Shown: piece by piece, positions 7,332 to 14,148 of the stretch
Layout: the number at the start of each line of letters is the position of its first letter
How positions within the stretch are numbered: the first letter of the stretch is position 1
Source: Chloroflexota bacterium
GTDB lineage: Bacteria > Chloroflexota > Dehalococcoidia > SAR202 > UBA6927
Reading direction: 5' to 3'
Length of the DNA: 17,677 bases
Assembly (NCBI GenBank): GCA_002717725.1
Contig: PBBT01000021.1
Location: forward strand, 1-17,677
Program-made: the position numbers and the translations under genes
The notes under the pieces: generated by a model
Databases searched by the model: none
Told to the model about the DNA's origin: nothing
Seen by the model: only the letters and a program-made list of their open reading frames with translations

Positions 7332-7634
7332 TTAATTTTTTTTAATTTCTATAACAATATTGCTGTAATTTTCATCCCCAATATTAGTGTGATTATGTGT
7401 CGCACCTTTTTTGCCCATCACAACCTCTCCAACTGAAAGCTCCAGGATGTCGTCTTCTGCGTTATGATGTTCTCCTCTTAATCGACCCGCCTGGGTAACG
7501 ACGTAGCAATAATCAGAATTGTGTCTGTGCCAACCAATTGACTCCCCAGGTGACAACTCAAAGTTCCAGACTCTAATCAAATCATTTTCGAACATCAATT
7601 TGGTACCTACATCTCCAAATTGTGAATCATCCAT
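7332..7634 (-). CDS. small cupin-domain protein
   Basis: The chosen start gives 100 residues in a single cupin barrel. Motif 1 reads PGESIGWHRHNSDYCYVV (29-46) with His36 and His38. The usual Glu a few residues later is not present, with Tyr42/Tyr44 in that area. Motif 2 holds GATHNHTN with His80 and His82 as candidates for the last metal ligand. Metal binding is likely, and the reaction is unknown. An in-frame TTG at 7646 is part of the GGAGG site itself, so the ATG at 7634 is the real start. It is probably first in a two-gene unit with the YbaK-type gene, and lies divergent to the aldolase gene. Confidence 0.8.
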   Translation of the reverse strand: MDDSQFGDVGTKLMFENDLIRVWNFELSPGESIGWHRHNSDYCYVVTQAGRLRGEHHNAEDDILELSVGEVVMGKKGATHNHTNIGDENYSNIVIEIKKN

Positions 7635-7639
7635 AATCG

Positions 7640-7644
7640 CCTCC
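7640..7644 (-). promoter_or_regulatory. ribosome binding site deciding the ATG start at 7634
   Basis: GGAGG lies five bases before ATG 7634. The upstream TTG at 7646 overlaps this site and is therefore not the start. Confidence 0.75.
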
Positions 7645-7711
7645 AATTTTTTAATACTTTATAATACCTTTACAAAATGGAGAACCCTACAATACATAAG
7701 TTGAGGATTTC

Positions 7712-8605
7712 ATGGCTAATAGAATAAATCGAGCTATAGAATTATTAGAAAATGATCAGCCGATCTACTACACAGGATTGCACGTTTTCGACAGAGATTA
7801 CCTGACCTTTGAACAAGGGAAAAAAGATTCAAGCACCTGGTCTGACTACATAAATATAGGTATGGAGCATGGTTGTTTCGATATGACTGGTCTTGAGTCG
7901 TACATGGATGGATTGGTTGCAGGTGGTCCTACTAATTCTGGCCACCTTACTCCTGCGATTATTGTTGAGCTCCCTGTTCAGGGAGAGAGTCCTGAAATTA
8001 TTAAATATAATTCCTGGCAGATTAGACAAATTTTAGCCAGAGGCGTTCATGGAATATTGTTATGTGAAGCTTCGTCTCCCGAAGCTGTTGCTGCTTTTGT
8101 TGAATCATGCAGATATAAGATGAATGAAATTGGTGTTGGATACGGGCTTAAGGATGGAACCAGAGGAGTGGGGTCAGAATTCAAGGCAAAAGAAAAATGG
8201 GGAATTGAAGATCACTTTGATTATATTGAAAAAGCTGATCCGTGGCCATTAAATCCAGATGGAGAACTTTTGTTAGGTCTGAAAATCGAAACACTCGAGG
8301 GTTTAAATAGTTGCGAGCAAATTCTGAGTGTGCCCGGGATTGGATTTGCGGAAATGGGACCAGGAGATATGTCTATGTCTATGAAGATTAGAAGAGTTCC
8401 AGGTGCCCCAACTGATCCAAGATTAATAGAGGCTGCAATTAGGGTTAAGGAAGCCTGTGATAAAAATGGAGTTAGGTTTTTAGAGCAAGGGACTCCAGAG
8501 AATATCAAGGGGATTATTGATTCGGGCTCGAGAGTTATTGCGGGACAAAGGCAGGATGTTGCAGAAATAGGTCGAGAACATACTAAACGTACGATGGAAG
8601 TTTAG
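7712..8605 (+). CDS. HpcH/HpaI-family aldolase
   Basis: This 297-residue TIM-barrel protein belongs to the HpcH/HpaI aldolase/citrate lyase family. The metal ligands are Glu193 in KIETLEG and Asp219 in GPGDMS, 26 residues apart as in HpaI-type class II pyruvate aldolases. ARGVHGILLCEASS (109-122) is the strand carrying the conserved Arg-Gly. It is somewhat longer than the usual 250-270 residues, with an extended N-terminus and an insertion around 140-180. Such enzymes split 2-keto-3-deoxy acids or 4-hydroxy-2-oxo acids into pyruvate (or a homologue) and an aldehyde. It has TTGAGGA just before its ATG. Its position near the sugar oxidation operon makes a 2-keto-3-deoxy sugar acid a reasonable substrate, but it is not in that operon and no dehydratase is nearby. 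Confidence 0.88.
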   Translation: MANRINRAIELLENDQPIYYTGLHVFDRDYLTFEQGKKDSSTWSDYINIGMEHGCFDMTGLESYMDGLVAGGPTNSGHLTPAIIVELPVQGESPEIIKYNSWQIRQILARGVHGILLCEASSPEAVAAFVESCRYKMNEIGVGYGLKDGTRGVGSEFKAKEKWGIEDHFDYIEKADPWPLNPDGELLLGLKIETLEGLNSCEQILSVPGIGFAEMGPGDMSMSMKIRRVPGAPTDPRLIEAAIRVKEACDKNGVRFLEQGTPENIKGIIDSGSRVIAGQRQDVAEIGREHTKRTMEV

Positions 8606-8627
8606 ATATCTAATTGCCTGGAGTTAG

Positions 8628-9143
8628 TTAGTGATTTATTCCTCTGATCAATCCTCTAATGTATGCAATTTGTCCCAGGTGCTGACTTTCTTCGACTATG
8701 ATATGTCCCCATATCCAAGAGACCTTTCGGGGTCCGTAATTTCCAGTTGAGAAATCTTTGTTCAAATCTTCTGGAGTAGAATTTTCAAGACACTCGATTA
8801 CTGAATCATGAACCTGGTCATAGTAGTCGATCAAAACTTGTATTGGTAAATCTGGAAATGATTGTATTTCTTCAGGGTTTTGCCCATAACCAGATCCTTC
8901 TGGTTGCATGTTAAATTTTTCGTGCCATTTTTCACTAATCCACAACTGTTGACCATTTTTTATAGTTCGATTAACCCAGGAATCTTCTACTCTGGCCATA
9001 TGCCAAAGTAGCCAACTGATACTATTAGATTCCAGTGAAGGTTGCCATTTAAGTTCATAGGGTTTTAATTCAGAGATAGCCTTTTTTAAATCACTATAAT
9101 ATTCATCGATAGCACTTCTAATGGCAGTTTTAAATTCATTCAT
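8628..9143 (-). CDS. DinB-superfamily four-helix protein
   Basis: This 171-residue protein has the DinB/DUF664-type pattern: a first helix ending in SWLLWHMARVEDSW with His48, and a last helix VEESQHLGQIAYIRGL with His155. Most members use three histidines to bind a metal. Here the position four before His155 is Glu151, so the site may be His/Glu/His, with His147 as another candidate. Relatives include thiol-dependent transferases and isomerases that use mycothiol or bacillithiol. The gene lies 18 bases downstream of the GMC oxidoreductase and is probably co-transcribed with it, with GGAG before the ATG. Its function is unknown, and detoxification or thiol chemistry is only a family-based guess. 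Confidence 0.85.
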   Translation of the reverse strand: MNEFKTAIRSAIDEYYSDLKKAISELKPYELKWQPSLESNSISWLLWHMARVEDSWVNRTIKNGQQLWISEKWHEKFNMQPEGSGYGQNPEEIQSFPDLPIQVLIDYYDQVHDSVIECLENSTPEDLNKDFSTGNYGPRKVSWIWGHIIVEESQHLGQIAYIRGLIRGINH

Positions 9144-9161
9144 TGTTTACGTCTCCATTTA

Positions 9162-10712
9162 TTAATTAGTCGAAGATTTAATTAAATCGGACATTCTTTC
9201 ACCAATCATCATTGTTGGCACGTTGGTATTAGCTCTAATACAATCAGGCATGATTGAGGCATCAGCCACTCTTATTCCCTGTAATCCGTGAACTCTTCCA
9301 TATTGATTAACAACTGCCATGCCATCATCATAAGGGCCCATTTTGCATGTTCCCGAAATGTGATGACCTGTGGTTGATTCTCTCAGTATCCAGTCATCCA
9401 TTTTTTCGTCTGAAGAAAGGTCATTCCAGGTTGGAGATCTTAATTCTCCCAGAAATTCGCTCATCTGTGGTGTTTTTGCTAATTCTAAAGAAATCCTTAG
9501 CTGTTCCCTGACTCTGGTTCGGTCAAACTCGTGATCTAACATGTTGTGATCTAAAAACGGTTGTACCTTAGGGTCAGTGGATTGTAGATGTAATTCCCCC
9601 TGGCTTAATGCAAGGTATAAATGACATATCATGGTAAATCCAGCAGGAGCATCGGTGAAACCAGTATCCCTAACATGTCCAATACCCACTGAAGCTAAAA
9701 CTATCATCATGTCATTACGTAAGTCTGATCCTTCTGCGGTATAACGACAGGCGAATTGAAATCCTACGGGTGGAATCTCATGGTCTTTACCTTTTGTGTT
9801 CCATGTTAAAAATACTACGGGATGATCTCGAAGATTCTTACCTACGCCTGGAAGAGAATGTACTACTGGAATACCCATTTCTTCTAGATGTTCTTGTGGA
9901 CCCACTCCTGATAGCAATAAAATCTGAGGAGATGCCACTGCACCCGCACTCAAAATAATTTCAGGTGCTTCATAAATTTTTATTTCGTTGTTATTTTCGA
10001 CTTCCACACCTGTAGCTTTTTTACCATTGAAAATAACCTTACGTATCAATGAATTGGGCATAATGGTTAGGTTATCCCGATCTCGAGCCTGGTTTAAATG
10101 ACCCATAGCAGTACTAATCCTTACGCCCATTGTGCTGTTAAGAGGCAAAGGTCCAATACCAGTGGAATTGGGATTATTGTGATCAGGAGCTTCTGGGAAT
10201 CCGTAGTCCAAACATGCTTGTCTGAATGCAGCCTGTTCTTTTGTCCACTCTTCAGGCTTAAATCTACTTGCGACAATAGGACCTTCAGTCCCATGAAAAT
10301 CATCGGGAAAGTCCGTATCTGTCTCTAGTTTTCTGAAATAGGGTAGACATTTTTCATAGCTCCATTCGTCACTTCCCCATTTAGCCCATCTGTCGTAATC
10401 ATCTGCTTCACCACGTAGAAAGATTTGAGCGTTGATGGCTGATGAACCACCAGTCACTTTGCCCCTTGGAACAGGCATATCAAGGTATTTCCGAGTTCCT
10501 TTAGCGACATATCCCCAGTTATGTTCGCTGCTTAGGACGTCCTCAGATGCACTGAAATATGAATTTTTTACACCGTCCGGCAATGAATCGAAATCTTCGT
10601 AATCGTTACCAGCTTCCACGAGTAAAACGTTTACATTTGAATCTTCAGTCAACCTGGAAGCAATAATGGAGCCTGCTGACCCAGCTCCTACAACAATATA
10701 GTCAAAACTCAT
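9162..10712 (-). CDS. GMC-family FAD-dependent alcohol oxidoreductase
   Basis: This 516-residue protein is a full-length glucose-methanol-choline oxidoreductase. The FAD motif GAGSAG (9-14) is followed by Glu33. GMC signature 1 lies around GGSSAINAQIFLRG (88-101), signature 2 is SAGAVASPQILLLSGVGP (255-272), and the C-terminus has HHISGTCKMG (450-459) with catalytic His451 and a second conserved Asn495 in ANTNVPT. It resembles choline dehydrogenase-like enzymes that oxidise primary alcohols to aldehydes. No signal peptide or membrane span is visible. It starts at an ATG with GGAG nine bases upstream and is the first gene of a pair with DinB. The alcohol substrate cannot be deduced. Confidence 0.93.
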   Translation of the reverse strand: MSFDYIVVGAGSAGSIIASRLTEDSNVNVLLVEAGNDYEDFDSLPDGVKNSYFSASEDVLSSEHNWGYVAKGTRKYLDMPVPRGKVTGGSSAINAQIFLRGEADDYDRWAKWGSDEWSYEKCLPYFRKLETDTDFPDDFHGTEGPIVASRFKPEEWTKEQAAFRQACLDYGFPEAPDHNNPNSTGIGPLPLNSTMGVRISTAMGHLNQARDRDNLTIMPNSLIRKVIFNGKKATGVEVENNNEIKIYEAPEIILSAGAVASPQILLLSGVGPQEHLEEMGIPVVHSLPGVGKNLRDHPVVFLTWNTKGKDHEIPPVGFQFACRYTAEGSDLRNDMMIVLASVGIGHVRDTGFTDAPAGFTMICHLYLALSQGELHLQSTDPKVQPFLDHNMLDHEFDRTRVREQLRISLELAKTPQMSEFLGELRSPTWNDLSSDEKMDDWILRESTTGHHISGTCKMGPYDDGMAVVNQYGRVHGLQGIRVADASIMPDCIRANTNVPTMMIGERMSDLIKSSTN

Positions 10713-10796
10713 TTTGTTCTACTCCATTAAATGTTGATAATAGGATATATGTGATCGTATGGTAGTTTAGTTTTTATATCAGTTCAACGAAATTCA

Positions 10797-10819
10797 AAAA
10801 TCAAAGGGTTTTTGATTTT
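10797..10819 (-). terminator. AT-rich stem-loop after the TPR gene
   Basis: A perfect nine-base-pair inverted repeat (AAAATCAAA and TTTGATTTT, five-base loop) begins three bases past the TPR stop codon. On the minus strand it is followed by TTTTTGAATTT (overlapping its 3' arm). The position fits a terminator for the 13185-10822 gene group, but the stem is AT-rich and so weak. Confidence 0.4.
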
Positions 10820-10821
10820 GG

Positions 10822-11469
10822 TTACTGGGTATTAGAAATTGCAGAGTTAACGGTTTGGATTTTGTATTGTAGCGAAACCTCAAGTGATGGTTCGATTTTT
10901 AATGCAGTATTGTAGTCTGACAAGGCTTCAATATAATTTCCTAACCAACTATGTGCGTCACCTCTCCTTGAAAAATGATATGCATCATTTGGGTTGACGG
11001 AAATAGCTTTTGAGAATTCATCTACAGCCTCGGAATACTTAGCCATATCGAATAGCACAGTACCTTTCATGTGATGAGATATTGCAAGTCTTAGAATATC
11101 ATTTTCACTAAGCCTAATGACTTCTGAAAAATCTGATAATGCTAAATTTAGTGCTCCCAAAAGATGATAAGCCATTCCTCTTCTAAGATAGATTTCTGCA
11201 ACGGGATTTGAAATGGAACTTTCAACGATTAAAGTTCCCAATGCTTCAGAAAAATCATCGATTGCCAGTTCATAATCTCTTACCGCATAACTGCCTAAAC
11301 CCCTTTGAAAATGAGCATCGGCATTTTCATTTGATTTGATTGCCAGAGGGCAGCATTTTTCATTTTGTGGGTGTTCTGGTTGGGACCACATCATAAAAAG
11401 TACAAGAATCATCAAAACAGAAATGAATCCTAGGATTGAGACAGCTCTTTTAAGTTGGTTTTTAGACAT
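10822..11469 (-). CDS. membrane-anchored TPR protein
   Basis: This 215-residue protein has one hydrophobic span (about residues 10-28) after a basic start, a linker with a Cys-Cys pair at 39-40, and then about four tetratricopeptide repeats (roughly 50-80, 92-122, 129-160 and 163-196). Repeat consensus is clear, for example FQRGLGSYAVRDYELAIDDF and FSRRGDAHSWLGNYIEAL. The TPR domain would lie outside the membrane and serve as a protein-binding scaffold. It is last in the minus-strand group with anchored proteins A and B and the six-span protein, 60 bases after A. It could be part of one envelope assembly with them, but no partner can be named. The ribosome binding site is poor. Confidence 0.85.
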   Translation of the reverse strand: MSKNQLKRAVSILGFISVLMILVLFMMWSQPEHPQNEKCCPLAIKSNENADAHFQRGLGSYAVRDYELAIDDFSEALGTLIVESSISNPVAEIYLRRGMAYHLLGALNLALSDFSEVIRLSENDILRLAISHHMKGTVLFDMAKYSEAVDEFSKAISVNPNDAYHFSRRGDAHSWLGNYIEALSDYNTALKIEPSLEVSLQYKIQTVNSAISNTQ

Positions 11470-11529
11470 TATTCACACTAAAAGATGTTCATAAAACACC
11501 CTGTAACAATTCATATATGTCTGCTTGAT

Positions 11530-11991
11530 TTAGTTTGATATGTTTACAGTCTCAGTCACTTCATTACACGCAGTCCCAATACATTCCTCTAATGTAATCT
11601 TGATTTGAGTTTTATCAGAACCTGAAACAGAAAATTCGAAATTTTCCTCTTCTGATGTTTGGGCGGTATTGTCCTCTTGCCATGTTAAAGAAGATTTTTC
11701 TGAAGTTCTATTTGCAGAACAAGAAACTAACTCTGATACGGAATCATATTCACAGGCAATACCAAGAGTCGTAGATAGTCCAGAGGTGGTCTTCTTCTTG
11801 GAAGGGTCAAATGCTCCATATGACTCTTTCGGTTCGCCACGACTACCTCCTTGATCCATTCCAGGACGGTAATTAGGATCAAAACCCTCCAGCGCATCAA
11901 TAACATACCAGACAACAAAAATTGCTATTGCGATCCCAATAATTATTGATATTACCTGTCTTGTGGTGAGACTGATGAACCAAAAATTCAT
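11530..11991 (-). CDS. anchored four-cysteine protein, paralog A
   Basis: This 153-residue protein has a transmembrane span (about 12-30), then the motif DALEGFDPNYRP (32-43), a Gly/Ser/Pro-rich linker with FDPSKK (61-66), and an all-beta C-terminal domain with four cysteines (C80, C91, C137, C142; spacing C-x10-C and C-x4-C). The domain has an Ig-like look (VSCSANRTS...LTW) and ends TLEECIGTAC. Paralog B shares the domain, and paralog C shares the anchor and linker. The four cysteines probably form two disulfides outside the membrane. AGGAG lies nine bases before the ATG. It sits 41 bases downstream of the six-span protein. I recognise no named family. Confidence 0.75.
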   Translation of the reverse strand: MNFWFISLTTRQVISIIIGIAIAIFVVWYVIDALEGFDPNYRPGMDQGGSRGEPKESYGAFDPSKKKTTSGLSTTLGIACEYDSVSELVSCSANRTSEKSSLTWQEDNTAQTSEEENFEFSVSGSDKTQIKITLEECIGTACNEVTETVNISN

Positions 11992-12032
11992 TATCTTATT
12001 CTCCTAATTACCGTGGAAGATATTTAAAGAAA

Positions 12033-12596
12033 TTATTCTGATTTTTTACCAATTAATGTAAAGATTCCCAACAAAAGTAAAACAGCTGTAAATCCAAGCC
12101 ACATAGGAAGTTCTGCAGCTTCAGGTATGTCATCGTTGGATCCCAGGAATCCTAAAAATATGAAGCCGTAAACTCCAACTATTACAAGTAATCCTGATAC
12201 CCATTGGGGGAATGACTTATGTAGGAAATAGCCTATACCAGTCAGTGTAAGTCCGATCATCATTGATGACCATCCAAATGTTCCAACTGCATCACCGTTA
12301 GCATTCATTTCTGCTGTTCCCACTGCATTGAAGGAGTCCGCAACTATACCAACAGCCAGTGAAATTAGCATTATGAGAAATCCGGCTTTTGCTATTTCAT
12401 ATCCCTGACCACCTTTCATAGTTCCAAGAGTCATCATGAAGGCTATAGGTAAACCTAACATAATCCAGGTAACTAATTTTTCGGTCATAGTAATGTCTAT
12501 GATGTCTGCACCTTCAGGACCCAGGCCTAAATAAAAAAGTAGTGGGGTCACGGCAGAAATTATAAATAATATTCCAGTAATTCGAGTTGTTGTCAT
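12033..12596 (-). CDS. six-span integral membrane protein, unknown function
   Basis: This 187-residue protein has about six hydrophobic spans (roughly 6-24, 42-60, 70-88, 107-125, 131-151 and 163-183), with short acidic loops between some of them. A basic tail (GKKSE) suggests a cytoplasmic C-terminus. I see no transporter or enzyme motif. It lies between anchored paralogs B and A on the same strand. It has its own good promoter and a strong site (GAGGGGAG, six bases before the ATG). Its topology and C-terminal half (FLHKSFPQWVSGLLVIVGV) loosely resemble the polytopic protein at 17077, which also neighbours a paralog of the anchored family. Distant homology is possible but not shown. Confidence 0.75.
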   Translation of the reverse strand: MTTTRITGILFIISAVTPLLFYLGLGPEGADIIDITMTEKLVTWIMLGLPIAFMMTLGTMKGGQGYEIAKAGFLIMLISLAVGIVADSFNAVGTAEMNANGDAVGTFGWSSMMIGLTLTGIGYFLHKSFPQWVSGLLVIVGVYGFIFLGFLGSNDDIPEAAELPMWLGFTAVLLLLGIFTLIGKKSE

Positions 12597-12625
12597 TTTG
12601 GTCTCCCCTCAATTTAGTTGAAGCA

Positions 12626-12654
12626 ATTATAATGTGATAACTTTCGGCATACAA
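12626..12654 (-). promoter_or_regulatory. sigma70-type promoter for the six-span membrane protein
   Basis: A perfect TATAAT (12626-12631) and TTGTAT (12649-12654) are separated by 17 bases on the minus strand. Transcription would begin about 20 bases before the ATG at 12596, with the ribosome binding site in between. Confidence 0.6.
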
Positions 12655-12687
12655 TTGAATTTGGTTACGCTAAAATGGGATTTATTT

Positions 12688-13185
12688 TTAACGAGATGAT
12701 AGGTCTATTACCGTTTCAGCGTGTTTACAAGCAGTGCTTACGCATTCATCTAGAGTTATTGTTACTTCTGAACTATTTTGATCTTCAATCGAAAATTCGA
12801 AAATGCCTGTTTTCTGACCAGAAGTTTCAGTGCCTGATAGATTTTCACTCCATTCGAGAGTAGATTGCATGGATGTTCGATGTGCCTCGCATGATACTTT
12901 CAAATCTGTAGAATTGAATTCACATTTCGCTTTTAACGAAGTAGATAATTTTCCTTCAGTACTCGAGGACTCTGCACTGGGATCAAAGTATTTGTTTCCC
13001 TTTTCAGAACCTTTTGGTGCCACTTCACCACCTGCAACGTACCAAGAAGCTGGTTTATAGGGTTTATATTCTGAATCAACTTGGTTTCCACCAAGTGAGT
13101 AAATTACAAACACCACCACAGCGACTACAGCAACAATACATACTGATCCAATAATGATTTGGTTGGTTGATAATTTGCTAAGCAT
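12688..13185 (-). CDS. anchored four-cysteine protein, paralog B
   Basis: The open frame reaches 13215, but the ATG at 13185 has AAGGAG upstream and gives a 165-residue protein with a normal short N-terminus, so I use it. One membrane span (about 9-30) is followed by a linker containing YKPYKPASWY (40-49) and FDPS (67-70), then a beta domain with C88, C99, C148 and C153. The cysteine spacing (C-x10-C, C-x4-C) and the ends TLDECVSTAC and FEFS match paralog A. The span itself carries Cys16 and is less like A and C than the C-terminal domain is. Probably an extracytoplasmic domain held at the membrane. No known family recognised. Confidence 0.75.
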   Translation of the reverse strand: MLSKLSTNQIIIGSVCIVAVVAVVVFVIYSLGGNQVDSEYKPYKPASWYVAGGEVAPKGSEKGNKYFDPSAESSSTEGKLSTSLKAKCEFNSTDLKVSCEAHRTSMQSTLEWSENLSGTETSGQKTGIFEFSIEDQNSSEVTITLDECVSTACKHAETVIDLSSR

Positions 13186-13192
13186 AAATTTG

Positions 13193-13197
13193 CTCCT
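13193..13197 (-). promoter_or_regulatory. ribosome binding site deciding the ATG start at 13185
   Basis: AGGAG lies seven bases before ATG 13185. The longer frame from 13215 has no comparable site. Confidence 0.65.
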
Positions 13198-13262
13198 TAT
13201 CTTATTGTTAACCATCTCGAAACCGTTGGAAGTTTAATTGTTAAAAACGTTTGATTGATAGT

Positions 13263-14042
13263 CTATTGAGCTGTGTATCCTCCATCAACTATTAATGAAG
13301 ACCCTGTGATAAAAGATGCATCATCAGATGCAAGGAACAAGGCTGCGTCAGCAATTTCAGAAGCCTTTCCTAGTCTCTTCATTGGGTGAAGATTTATTAG
13401 TTTGTTATAGGTTTCAGGGTTGTCTCTAAGATTTTTTGTTAAATTAGTTTCTATATATCCTGGGCAAACGCAGTTTACTCGAATTCCTCGAGTTGCCAGT
13501 TCAATGGCTAGAGATTTTGTGAATTGGACGACTCCACCTTTGGACGGTGGATATGCGTCAAATCCTAACTTTGGTCGAACTTCATTAAGGCCTGAGGGGT
13601 ATCCTACATGTCCCATAATCGATGCAAGATTTATAATTGATCCACCACCTGAGCGTTCGATTTCTGGAACTGCATACCAAGATGCCAGGTAGGTTCCTTT
13701 GAGGTTAATATCAATCACCCTGTCCCAGATTTCTTCAGGATTGGAGTCATCAGCAAGTGCGTTCCGTGAACTTACTCCTGCGCTGTTTACTAGGATGTTA
13801 ATTCCACCAAAAGTAGACAAAGCAAAGGTGATCATAGATTCTACTTCGGAGCTCTTTGTAACATCACATTTAAATGAAGTGACTTGATCTGTGTCATATT
13901 CAGCCAAATTGATTTGTGTAATGTCTGAGGCTAAGACTTTGGCACCATCATTGAGAAATTTTTTCACACAAGCTTTCCCTATGCCTGAATTTGCTCCAGT
14001 GATTAAAGCAATTTTCCCGCTTAATTTTCCCTGGTTATTCAA
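13263..14042 (-). CDS. short-chain dehydrogenase/reductase
   Basis: This 259-residue classical SDR has TGANSGIG (15-22), Asp40 at the end of strand 2 (NAD preference), NSAG (86-89), catalytic Ser141, Tyr164 and Lys168 in YPPSK, and CPG (193-195). Ser and Tyr are 23 residues apart instead of the usual 13. The extra stretch GYPSGLNEVRPKLG probably forms a longer substrate-loop insertion. The start is TTG at 14042, with AGGA eight bases upstream; there is no in-frame ATG before the cofactor motif. It is transcribed away from the sulfatase from a shared 106-base region. It may oxidise a sugar or alcohol freed by the sulfatase, which is inference from position only. Confidence 0.9.
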   Translation of the reverse strand: MNNQGKLSGKIALITGANSGIGKACVKKFLNDGAKVLASDITQINLAEYDTDQVTSFKCDVTKSSEVESMITFALSTFGGINILVNSAGVSSRNALADDSNPEEIWDRVIDINLKGTYLASWYAVPEIERSGGGSIINLASIMGHVGYPSGLNEVRPKLGFDAYPPSKGGVVQFTKSLAIELATRGIRVNCVCPGYIETNLTKNLRDNPETYNKLINLHPMKRLGKASEIADAALFLASDDASFITGSSLIVDGGYTAQ

Positions 14043-14078
14043 AGTTTTGTTCCTGCTAAGACATAAACGAATTTAGGC

Positions 14079-14107
14079 TATATTAATAGATGGGGGGATT
14101 TTGTCAA
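14079..14107 (-). promoter_or_regulatory. candidate promoter for the SDR at 13263
   Basis: A perfect TTGACA (14102-14107) on the minus strand is followed after 17 bases by AATATA (14079-14084), a poor -10, with other A/T-rich -10 options within a few bases. The -35 box overlaps that of the divergent sulfatase promoter. Confidence 0.4.
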
Positions 14108-14110
14108 AAT
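14098..14110. promoter_or_regulatory. 13-base palindrome between SDR and sulfatase
   Basis: ATTTTG-T-CAAAAT is a perfect inverted repeat around one central base. It contains the candidate -35 boxes of both divergent genes, so a protein bound here could block both at once. No regulator gene is nearby. Confidence 0.4.
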
Positions 14111-14129
14111 TAGCTCTATGAACTAGACT
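14101..14129 (+). promoter_or_regulatory. candidate promoter for the sulfatase
   Basis: TTGTCA (14101-14106) and TAGACT (14124-14129) are spaced by exactly 17 bases. Transcription would begin near 14136, leaving a very short leader just ahead of the ribosome binding site at 14138. Confidence 0.4.
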
Positions 14130-14137
14130 AGATCATC

Positions 14138-14142
14138 AGGAG
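14138..14142 (+). promoter_or_regulatory. ribosome binding site deciding the TTG start at 14149
   Basis: AGGAG lies six bases before TTG 14149. No ATG precedes the conserved first sulfatase strand in this frame. Confidence 0.7.
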
Positions 14143-14148
14143 AAACTA

